Source: UBA1732 sp045114455 (GTDB lineage Bacteria > Verrucomicrobiota > Lentisphaeria > Victivallales > UBA1829). From it: a stretch of 6,786 nucleotides of DNA. This document shows positions 1 through 5,653 of this stretch, piece after piece. Position numbers and translations under genes: made by a program. The notes under the pieces were generated by a model, which saw only the letters and a program-made list of their open reading frames with translations, made no database searches and was not told where the DNA came from. The stretch spans positions 1-6,786 of the forward strand of contig JBGUKN010000012.1 of assembly GCA_045114455.1 (NCBI GenBank), in the 5' to 3' direction. Each line of letters opens with the position of its first letter. The first letter of the stretch is position 1.

Positions 1-1
1 C

Positions 2-223
2 GCAAAGTGCGGCGGCCCCTCGGAAATATGCCGGGCGGAAATCCCGCCGGAACGCGCCGACCTGGTGGCGCTTCTGCACGAAAAAGCGCGCATACTGGAA
101 AGTTCCTACCGCGACGACGGGGTGTTTGTCGCGACGGTGTCCGTGTCCGACCGCGAATCGGGCCGGTTCTCGCCGTTCCTGACCCCGGACGAACCTCGAA
201 TCAATCAAACGACTCATATATGA
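2..223 (+). CDS. hflX: HflX-like GTPase, C-terminal fragment (5' end outside window)
   Basis: An open frame enters from the left edge and ends at TGA 221-223, giving 73 residues. The core, residues about 14-48 (AEIPPERADLVALLHEKAR, then SSYRDDGVFVATVSV), resembles the C-terminal domain of the HflX family. There a short 'iPP/iPY..r.dlv..lh' segment is followed by a 'Y.edGv.v.a.v' strand after the GTPase domain. HflX is a ribosome-associated GTPase that splits or rescues stalled 70S ribosomes under stress. The G domain itself is not in the window, so the assignment rests on this tail alone. A run of about 25 residues (DRESGRFSPFLTPDEPRINQ and a few more) extends past the recognisable domain and looks unconserved. 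The next gene starts 19 bases later with no terminator between them, so read-through is plausible. Another ORF in a different frame (7-246) is Arg/Pro/Gly-rich and was rejected as a shadow. Confidence 0.72.
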   Translation, partial: AKCGGPSEICRAEIPPERADLVALLHEKARILESSYRDDGVFVATVSVSDRESGRFSPFLTPDEPRINQTTHI

Positions 224-230
224 CAAAAAC

Positions 231-235
231 AGGAG
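231..235 (+). promoter_or_regulatory. Shine-Dalgarno sequence of the coiled-coil gene
   Basis: AGGAG lies 7 bases upstream of ATG 243. It sits in an A-rich pocket between the hflX stop and the start codon, and it fixes the start so that the protein begins with a proper signal peptide (MNIKRSR followed by a hydrophobic stretch). Confidence 0.8.
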
Positions 236-242
236 AAACACT

Positions 243-3200
243 ATGAATATCAAGCGTTCCCGCATTCTGACGGCATTCGGCCTGGCATTGCTCGCCGGGA
301 CGTTGTCCGTCCCGCAGGAGGCCGTTTCCCAGAGCGCGGCGGAGACATCCTCCACGAGCGCGAACTGGGATGTCTTCCGTTCCGGCGGCGACTTTATCGA
401 AAAAGGCGATGCGCTTTTTGATGCCGGAAAGTATCAGGAAGCCCTTGACGCATATAATAAAGCGTTGTCGGCGTTCCAGAAGCTTCGCACAAGCGATCCG
501 AACTGGAACCGTTCCGTCGTGAGCTACCGCAACACCATGTCCCAGAGCAAAGTCAGCTCTGCGGAACGCAAGGTCAATGAAGCGAAAGCGGCCGCGCTCG
601 GCAAGACGCCCGCGGCGACATCCGGCACGAGGCCTTCCAACGAGGCGATCAACCAGCAGGCGATCGCCGAGATCGCGACGCTTCGCACCCAGGTCGACAC
701 GCTCAAAAAGCAGGTCGCCGCAAATCAGGCCGCCGCCGAACGAGCGAAGCAGGCATCGGAACAGGCTGCCGCGCTCACGAAGGAAAAGACCGCGCTTCAG
801 AAACAGGTCAAGGACCTGACCGCCGAACGCGATGCTCTGAAGGCCGCGGGAGATGCGGAAAAGGTCGCGGAGCAGCAGAAAGCCGCCGAGGAAATGAAGG
901 TGAAACTCGCGCAGGCGGAACAGAAGCTTGCCGCCGCGCAGAAATCCGCGGATGATGCAAAAGCAAAGCTTGCCGCCGCCGAAAAGAACGCGGCGGATTC
1001 CAAGGCGAAACTTGACGCCGTCGAAAAAGCGTCCATTGACGTCAAGGCAAAGCTCGCCGCCGCGGAAAAGGATGCCGAAGATGCAAAAGCGCAGCTCGCC
1101 GCCGCATCCGCCGCCGCAGTGTCCGCCGATGCCGGCGCAAAAGCTCTTAGCGATTCGAATGCGAAAGTAAAGACTCTGAGCGACGATAACGCGAAGCTGA
1201 CCGCCGAACTCAACGCGCAGAAGGCCGCGTCCGATAAGGCCGCCGCCGACCTTGCCGCAGCGCAAAAGACCGCCGCCGACCGCAAGGCCGCGCTTGATAC
1301 GCTCCAGGCCTCCTACAACGAAACGAAAAAATCCGAGTCCGAGCTGAAACAGAAGGTCGAGGCAAACGCCAAAGCCGCCGCCGAACTCGCCGGGATGAAG
1401 AGCACGGCGAACCAGCTGGAATCCCGGCTCGCGGAGGAACAGAAGAAATCCGCGTCGGTCGAGGCGGAACGGAAAAAACTCGAGGCGGAACTTGCACAGG
1501 CCCGTTCCGCTCAGCCGGAAGCGGTCAAAAAACTTGAGAACGACATCGCCGAACTTAAGAAGCAGAAGGAATCCGTCGCCGCGCAGTCTGCCGAACTGAC
1601 GAAGAAAAACGCATCCCTCACGGAAGACATCTCGAAGCTGACCACAAAAAACAGTGCGCTCACCAACGAGAACAAGGCATTGAAGGATGCCGTCGCCGAG
1701 GCGAGAAAGGCCGCGACTGCCGCGCCCGCCGCCGGAGCCGCCGCCGACACGAAAGCCCTTGCCGATGCGAATGCGAAGGTGAAGACTCTGACCGATGAAA
1801 ACGCGAAGCTGAAAAAGGATCTGGATGCCGCGAAGAAAGCCGCGCCTGCCGCGGGCGCCGCCGATACGAAAGCCCTTGCCGATGCAAACGCGAAGGTGAA
1901 GAGCCTGACCGACGAAAACGCGAAGCTGAAAAAAGATCTTGATGCCGCGAAGAAGAACAGCCTTCCCATGGCCGTTCCTGTCCGTTCCGAGGCCGACGCG
2001 AAGGCCCTTGCCGATGCCGAGGCCAAGGTCAACAACTTGAACGCTGCGATCGCGAAATTGAATGCGGATCTTGATGCCGCGAAAAAGTCGGCCTCCTCGG
2101 AAGCCGATGCGAAAGCGCTTGCCGACGCGAACGCGAAGGTGAAGATCCTAACCGACGAAAACACGAAGCTGGCTTCGGATCTGAACGCGCAAAAGGCAGC
2201 AGGCGAGAAGGCCGCCGCCGACCTCGCCGCCGCACGGCAGGCCGCGGAAGAAGCCGCAAACAGACCCGTTTCTTCGAACGCCGCCGCAAAGATTTCCGCG
2301 CTGACGCAGGAAAAGGCGAAGCTCCAGAACGATCTGGTTGCAGCGAAGACCGAACTCGACGCCGCAAAAGCCAAAGCCGAGAAAGCGGGCGTGGCGACGG
2401 TCTCTGTGACGGCTCTTGCCGCCGCGGAACAACGAGCATCCTCGCTTGAATCCGATGTGGCGAAACTGAACGCCGAAGTGAAGAGCCTGACCGAGCAAAA
2501 CAAAAAACTTGAAGCGGGCGAGGCCGTCCGGATGTCCCTTGAGGCCGAAAACAAAACGTTGACCGAATCGAAAGCGGCGAATGAAAAGCAGATCGCGGAC
2601 CTGAAAGCGCAGATCGCAAAATTCTCCGCACCGGTGGCATCCGACGCTCCCGAACTTGCCAGACAAAAAGAGCTCAACGCTTCCCTTTCGGCTTCCGTCG
2701 AAAAGCTTACCTCTGAAAAGAATGCCGCCGCCGAAGCCCTCGCCAAAGCGAACAAAGACCTCGTGACGACGCAGGCCCAGCTCGAAAAGCTCAAAATCGA
2801 CCAGGCGTCCAACGCGGAAGTCCGCAAGCTGTCGGAATCCCTGGCCGACTCGAACGCGCTTTTGAAGAAGAGCAACGACGAACGGGATACGCTGTCGAAG
2901 GAATCCGCCGCATACAAGGAGAGATGCGAAGCCCTTCAGAACACCCTTTCCAGCCTGCTTTCCAGGCAGACGGAACAGAACGCAAAACTCCAGCGGCTGG
3001 AGAAAGAGCTCGAGCTTCGCCGCAGAGACCCGAATGCCGCCGGCTCCGCCGAACTCCAGGAGAAAAACGACTCCATCGCCGAACTCCTGAAGGAACGTGC
3101 CGCATTCGACGAGGAAGTGGCGAACCTGAAAGCCCAGCTCGATGACGAACGCGCGCTTTCCTCCCGCTACAAACGGACCATGAACGCCGCGCGTTCCGTG

Positions 3201-3650
3201 GCCGAAGCGGCGATCGTCGAATCCCGTACGCTCCGCGCCGAACTTGACACCTACCGCCGCACCGACCCGAACGCGAAACCGGAGGTCGGCCGGACCGAGG
3301 ACACCATCCCCGAAGAGCTGAAACCGATGTTCGAGGACATTATGTCGGGGAACGCCGGGAAAACGACCCTCACGATCGACAAGGCCAAGTTCGAAGAGGC
3401 CATGAAAGAGGCGCAGCGCGCCGAAAACGCGAAGGATTTCTCGACCGCTCTGTGGCATTACCTGACCGCCGCGGACGCCGATCCCACGAGCTCCTCCGCG
3501 CAAATCTCCCTGGCGCGCATCCATTACGCCATGAAGCATGCCGACAACGCCCTGAAAGCATACGAAAAGGCGCTTCAGCTGGGGGCGAAACGCGACACCT
3601 CTCTGGAGCAGATGCTGAAGGCAGCCCAGGGCGGTTCCGACAAGAAATGA
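243..3650 (+). CDS. Giant exported coiled-coil protein with TPR units at both ends
   Basis: This 1135-residue protein has no name that I recognise. Residues 1-30 form a Sec-type signal peptide: basic MNIKRSR, hydrophobic ILTAFGLALLAGTLSV, then a probable cut near AVSQSA. There is no lipobox cysteine, so a soluble periplasmic or envelope location is inferred. Residues about 41-85 contain a TPR-like unit (GDALFDAGKYQEALDAYNKA). Residues about 141-1005 are almost unbroken Ala/Lys/Glu/Leu-rich heptad sequence, including four 14-residue units (residues 228-283) and five 28-residue units (between residues 300 and 651). Short Pro/Gly linkers near residues 493-499, 534-540 and 573-580 interrupt it. 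Residues about 1047-1130 hold two TPR units (DFSTALWHYLTAADADP; ADNALKAYEKALQLGAK). The only cysteine I see is Cys895. The design resembles a long envelope spacer or scaffold with protein-binding ends, but that role is inference. It lies between hflX and a membrane microprotein. The strong compositional bias will draw spurious hits to TolA, SMC or myosin. Confidence 0.93.
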   Translation: MNIKRSRILTAFGLALLAGTLSVPQEAVSQSAAETSSTSANWDVFRSGGDFIEKGDALFDAGKYQEALDAYNKALSAFQKLRTSDPNWNRSVVSYRNTMSQSKVSSAERKVNEAKAAALGKTPAATSGTRPSNEAINQQAIAEIATLRTQVDTLKKQVAANQAAAERAKQASEQAAALTKEKTALQKQVKDLTAERDALKAAGDAEKVAEQQKAAEEMKVKLAQAEQKLAAAQKSADDAKAKLAAAEKNAADSKAKLDAVEKASIDVKAKLAAAEKDAEDAKAQLAAASAAAVSADAGAKALSDSNAKVKTLSDDNAKLTAELNAQKAASDKAAADLAAAQKTAADRKAALDTLQASYNETKKSESELKQKVEANAKAAAELAGMKSTANQLESRLAEEQKKSASVEAERKKLEAELAQARSAQPEAVKKLENDIAELKKQKESVAAQSAELTKKNASLTEDISKLTTKNSALTNENKALKDAVAEARKAATAAPAAGAAADTKALADANAKVKTLTDENAKLKKDLDAAKKAAPAAGAADTKALADANAKVKSLTDENAKLKKDLDAAKKNSLPMAVPVRSEADAKALADAEAKVNNLNAAIAKLNADLDAAKKSASSEADAKALADANAKVKILTDENTKLASDLNAQKAAGEKAAADLAAARQAAEEAANRPVSSNAAAKISALTQEKAKLQNDLVAAKTELDAAKAKAEKAGVATVSVTALAAAEQRASSLESDVAKLNAEVKSLTEQNKKLEAGEAVRMSLEAENKTLTESKAANEKQIADLKAQIAKFSAPVASDAPELARQKELNASLSASVEKLTSEKNAAAEALAKANKDLVTTQAQLEKLKIDQASNAEVRKLSESLADSNALLKKSNDERDTLSKESAAYKERCEALQNTLSSLLSRQTEQNAKLQRLEKELELRRRDPNAAGSAELQEKNDSIAELLKERAAFDEEVANLKAQLDDERALSSRYKRTMNAARSVAEAAIVESRTLRAELDTYRRTDPNAKPEVGRTEDTIPEELKPMFEDIMSGNAGKTTLTIDKAKFEEAMKEAQRAENAKDFSTALWHYLTAADADPTSSSAQISLARIHYAMKHADNALKAYEKALQLGAKRDTSLEQMLKAAQGGSDKK
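924..1106 (+). repeat. Four tandem 42-bp (14-residue) units plus a partial fifth
   Basis: In-frame units start at 924, 966, 1008 and 1050, with a partial unit at 1092-1106. The peptide units are KLAAAQKSADDAKA, KLAAAEKNAADSKA, KLDAVEKASIDVKA and KLAAAEKDAEDAKA, then QLAAA. Fourteen residues equal exactly two heptads, so copy number can change without breaking the coiled-coil register. The DNA copies differ mostly at third positions, so the array is old or under selection at protein level. Confidence 0.88.
1140..2195 (+). repeat. Five dispersed 84-bp (28-residue) coiled-coil modules
   Basis: Copies A to E start at 1140, 1752, 1869, 2001 and 2112 and each spans 84 bases (28 residues, four heptads). 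The pattern is KALADANAKVKTLTDENAKL followed by KKDLDAAK or a variant. Copies B and C are nearly identical. Copy D is the most diverged (AEAKVNNLNAAIAKLNADL). Pro/Gly-containing linkers separate B, C and D. Copies A and E also share the next 19 residues (AASDKAAADLAAAQKTAAD versus AAGEKAAADLAAARQAAEE), so these two are longer relatives placed 972 bp apart. A weaker relative may lie near residues 724-759 (KSLTEQNKKLEAG). Confidence 0.85.
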
Positions 3651-3662
3651 CCTTGGTGCAAA

Positions 3663-3668
3663 AGGAAG
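3663..3668 (+). promoter_or_regulatory. Shine-Dalgarno sequence of the 27-residue ORF
   Basis: AGGAAG lies 7 bases before ATG 3676. Its quality and spacing match those of the other genes here and are the main reason for treating this very short ORF as translated. Confidence 0.6.
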
Positions 3669-3675
3669 ACGCAGC

Positions 3676-3759
3676 ATGGCAACGTCATTCATTCTTATCC
3701 CGGCAGGCATCGTGCTCATTCTCATCGTGCTTGCATGTCTGGGGATATTCCGTCACTGA
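3676..3759 (+). CDS. 27-residue single-pass membrane microprotein
   Basis: ATG 3676 to TGA 3757-3759 encodes 27 residues beginning MATSFILIPAGIV and ending LACLGIFRH. Residues about 5-25 form one uninterrupted hydrophobic segment long enough to cross a membrane. The only charged or weakly basic residues are Arg26 and His27, so by the positive-inside rule the C-terminus would face the cytoplasm. A good Shine-Dalgarno sequence lies 7 bases upstream. The ORF fills most of the 142-base gap between the coiled-coil gene (ends 3650) and ybaB (starts 3793). I do not recognise a family. VLAC at residues 18-21 loosely resembles a lipobox, but there is no basic N-terminus and only six residues would follow the cysteine, so a lipoprotein is unlikely. 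Many such peptides act as small subunits or regulators of envelope complexes. Any link to the upstream protein is inference from position. Confidence 0.6.
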   Translation: MATSFILIPAGIVLILIVLACLGIFRH

Positions 3760-3792
3760 TTTTCTGAAAAACAAACCTGAAAGGTATATCTC

Positions 3793-4101
3793 ATGTCTAT
3801 GTTCGGTTCATTCGGACAGCTCGCCGGGATGATGAAGGATTTCCAGGAGCTGAAAAAGAAAATTGAAGTCATGAAACAGGAACTCGCCCAGATGGAGTTC
3901 CGCGGCGTGAGTGTGGACGGCACCGTGACCGCCGTCGTGTCCGGCGACTGCTTCGTGCGCGCCATCACGAGCACGACCGCCAGTCCGGATCCGCAGGCGA
4001 CCGCCGAAGCGGTCAACCAGGGCATCGCGCAGGCGAAGAACGCGATCTCGCAGAAGATCTCCGAGGCGACGGGCGGGCTGCCCGTGCCGGGACTTTTCTG
4101 A
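3793..4101 (+). CDS. ybaB: YbaB/EbfC family nucleoid-associated protein
   Basis: This 102-residue protein is close to the usual YbaB length of about 100-110. The N-terminal helix (residues about 4-36, MMKDFQELKKKIEVMKQEL) is amphipathic and Lys/Glu-rich. It is followed by the family's beta strands (FRGVSVDGTVTAVVSGDC), a Pro-containing turn (ASPDPQAT) and a C-terminal helix (AVNQGIAQAKNAISQKISEAT). The family forms homodimers that bind DNA as pincer-shaped nucleoid proteins. recR follows after 20 bases, the classic ybaB-recR pair seen in many bacteria, which strongly supports the call. The usual upstream partner dnaX is absent; the membrane microprotein lies there instead. The start at ATG 3793 has a weak GAAAGG-type Shine-Dalgarno sequence at about 3779-3784. 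A second Met at residue 3 is a possible alternative start. Confidence 0.93.
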   Translation: MSMFGSFGQLAGMMKDFQELKKKIEVMKQELAQMEFRGVSVDGTVTAVVSGDCFVRAITSTTASPDPQATAEAVNQGIAQAKNAISQKISEATGGLPVPGLF

Positions 4102-4121
4102 GCTTCTGACGGAGTCCGCCG

Positions 4122-4769
4122 ATGTTTGCGCAGCCGTGGCCGGAACCACTGGCCGAACTGATCGAAATGCTGAAAAACCTGCCGGGCGTGGGAAAACGCT
4201 CCGCCGAACGCATGGCGTTGTCGCTGTACCTGTGGGATCCGGCGAAACTCGAGGCGCTGGCCGGAAACCTGGCCTCGCTTCACACGCGCATCCATTCCTG
4301 CCCGGAATGCGGAAACCTTTCCGACGCCCCGGACAACGGCCCGTGCGGCATCTGCTCGTCCCCGGCGCGCGATAAATCCATCATCTGCGTGGTGGAGGAT
4401 GTCTCACAGATCCATTCGCTGGAATCGGCAGGCGTTTTCAAAGGCGTCTACCATGTGCTCGGCGGGCGCATCGCCCCGCTGGAGGGGAAATTTCCCGAAT
4501 CGTTGTCGATCCCGCGCCTCGAGGCGCGCGTCGCAGCGGGCGGTCTGCGTGAAATGATTCTGGCGCTGAGTCAGGATATCGAAGGGCAGGCGACCGCCGT
4601 TTATCTGGCAAACCGGTTCCAGGGACGCGGATTCGCCATCACGCGTCCGGCGCGCGGCCTGCCCGCGGGCTCCGACCTGACATATGCCGACTCCGCCACG
4701 ATCGCGCTGGCGCTCGACGCCCGGACAAGCCTGAACCAGCCGAAAGAACAGGAGGAATCCCCGCGATGA
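4122..4769 (+). CDS. recR: Recombination mediator RecR
   Basis: This 215-residue protein is slightly longer than the typical 200. Domains appear in canonical order. A helix-hairpin-helix lies at residues about 18-35 (LPGVGKRSAERMAL). A four-cysteine zinc finger uses Cys60, Cys63, Cys75 and Cys78 (CPECGN, then CGIC). The Toprim domain runs from about residue 85 (IICVVEDVSQI, HVLGGRIAPLEG, SQDIEGQATAVYL). The C-terminal motif is TRPARGLPAGSDLTYADSAT. RecR works with RecF and RecO to load RecA on gapped DNA. The final 14 or so residues (SLNQPKEQEESPR) are an extra polar tail that also carries the aguB ribosome binding site in its DNA. The start at ATG 4122 has GGAG at 4111-4114. Its stop overlaps the aguB start, so translational coupling to the polyamine genes is likely. 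Confidence 0.97.
   Translation: MFAQPWPEPLAELIEMLKNLPGVGKRSAERMALSLYLWDPAKLEALAGNLASLHTRIHSCPECGNLSDAPDNGPCGICSSPARDKSIICVVEDVSQIHSLESAGVFKGVYHVLGGRIAPLEGKFPESLSIPRLEARVAAGGLREMILALSQDIEGQATAVYLANRFQGRGFAITRPARGLPAGSDLTYADSATIALALDARTSLNQPKEQEESPR
4750..4755 (+). promoter_or_regulatory. Shine-Dalgarno sequence of aguB, inside recR
   Basis: AGGAGG lies 10 bases before ATG 4766, within the last codons of recR. It supports the ATGA-overlap start over later in-frame starts. Confidence 0.75.
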
Positions 4770-5650
4770 ACAAGAATCCGACCGCCGTCAAAAACATCCG
4801 CGTGGCTCTGGTGCAGGATTTCGCGCCGGCATCCATTGAGGAGGCACGCGAACGCTTCGCCGCGAAAGCCGCGGAAGCCGCAGGGCAGGGGGCGAACATC
4901 ATCTGCACGCAGGAACTTTTCCAGACGGAGTATTTCTGCTGGAAACAGGACCCGGATTTCTTCGAACTTGCCGAGCCGGTCCCCGGTCCGGGAACGGATT
5001 TCTACGCCGACCTCGCGAAACGGTACGGCGTGGTGATCGTCGGATCCTTTTTCGAGAAGCGCGCCCCCGGACTCTGCCACAATACGGCAGTCGTCTTCGA
5101 CGCCGACGGAAGCATCGCCGGAGTCTACCGGAAAATGCACATCCCGCAGGACCCGGGATTCGAGGAGAAATTCTACTTCGCGCCAGGCGACGGACCGTTT
5201 CGCGCCTGGGATACCGCATTCGGCCGGATCGGCGTTGTGATCTGCTGGGACCAGTGGTATCCCGAAGCAGCCCGCCTGACCGCGCTCGACGGCGCGTCCA
5301 TCATCTTCTGCCCGACCGCGATCGGAACGATCGAAACAGAGCCCGACGAGCTTATGCTGAAACAGCGTCATGCCTGGCTCACGGTCCAGCACGGCCATGC
5401 TGTGGCGAACGGGTGTTTCTTTGCCGCAGTGAACCGCGTCGGCACGGAACACGGCACGCGGTTCTGGGGATCGTCGTTCGTGTCGGATTTCTGCGGCGAA
5501 GACCTCGCGATCGCTTCCCGCGACAAGGCGGAGATCATATGCGCCGACTGCGATCTGGAGTCGATGGAGGAACACCGCCGCATGTGGCCGTTCTTCCGCG
5601 ACCGCCGCATTGACGCCTACGGACCGATCCTGAAACGGTTCGGAGACTGA
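4766..5650 (+). CDS. aguB: N-carbamoylputrescine amidase
   Basis: This 294-residue nitrilase-superfamily enzyme hydrolyses N-carbamoylputrescine to putrescine, CO2 and ammonia in the cytoplasm. The Glu-Lys-Cys triad is visible as Glu50 (CTQELFQTEYF), Lys123 (YRKMHIPQDPGF) and Cys160 (VVICWDQWYPEAAR). The segments KFYFAPGD, RHAWLTVQHGHAVANG and GSSFVSDFCGE are characteristic of the AguB subgroup and argue against a beta-ureidopropionase or another nitrilase branch. The length matches the family (about 290-300), and the C-terminal EHRRMWPFFRDRRIDAYGPI is also typical. The start overlaps the recR stop by four bases, and aguA begins three bases after its own stop. Adjacency to agmatine deiminase fixes the substrate with good confidence. 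No regulatory site specific to this gene is visible. Confidence 0.97.
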   Translation: MNKNPTAVKNIRVALVQDFAPASIEEARERFAAKAAEAAGQGANIICTQELFQTEYFCWKQDPDFFELAEPVPGPGTDFYADLAKRYGVVIVGSFFEKRAPGLCHNTAVVFDADGSIAGVYRKMHIPQDPGFEEKFYFAPGDGPFRAWDTAFGRIGVVICWDQWYPEAARLTALDGASIIFCPTAIGTIETEPDELMLKQRHAWLTVQHGHAVANGCFFAAVNRVGTEHGTRFWGSSFVSDFCGEDLAIASRDKAEIICADCDLESMEEHRRMWPFFRDRRIDAYGPILKRFGD

Positions 5651-5653
5651 TCC

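Noticed and set aside
190..230. Possible promoter in the AT-rich pocket before the coiled-coil gene
   Set aside because: CATATA at 215-220 resembles a -10 box, but nothing close to TTGACA lies about 17 bases upstream, and the site overlaps the end of the hflX-like frame.
7..246. 79-residue + strand ORF at the left edge
   Set aside because: It is Arg/Pro/Gly-rich and conflicts with the HflX-like frame, which has a recognisable domain and ends just before the next gene's ribosome binding site.
201..1265. 354-residue Gly/Leu/Phe/Arg-rich ORF on the - strand
   Set aside because: It is antisense to the signal peptide, TPR and coiled-coil start of a clear gene, and its composition mirrors that strand.
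924..2195. CRISPR-like or satellite repeat interpretation of the periodic region
   Set aside because: The repeats are in frame, vary at third positions and encode heptads. There are no unique spacers of constant size between identical repeats.
1511..2917. 468-residue Ser/Ala/Phe-rich ORF on the - strand
   Set aside because: Its repeats (FAFASARAF-type) simply mirror the sense-strand coiled-coil repeats, so it is a shadow.
2148..3725. 525-residue ORF on the - strand opposite the coiled-coil gene
   Set aside because: Its Phe/Arg/Gly/Leu-rich composition is the reverse complement of GAA, AAG and GCC codon runs. It has no domain and no convincing ribosome binding site.
3724..3766. Possible promoter for ybaB within the microprotein ORF
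   Set aside because: TTGCAT at 3731-3736 could serve as a -35 box, but there is no acceptable -10 hexamer at the right spacing.
3452..3832. 126-residue + strand ORF bridging the coiled-coil gene and ybaB
   Set aside because: It overlaps the C-terminal TPR, the microprotein and the ybaB start in another frame, with no domain or well-placed ribosome binding site.
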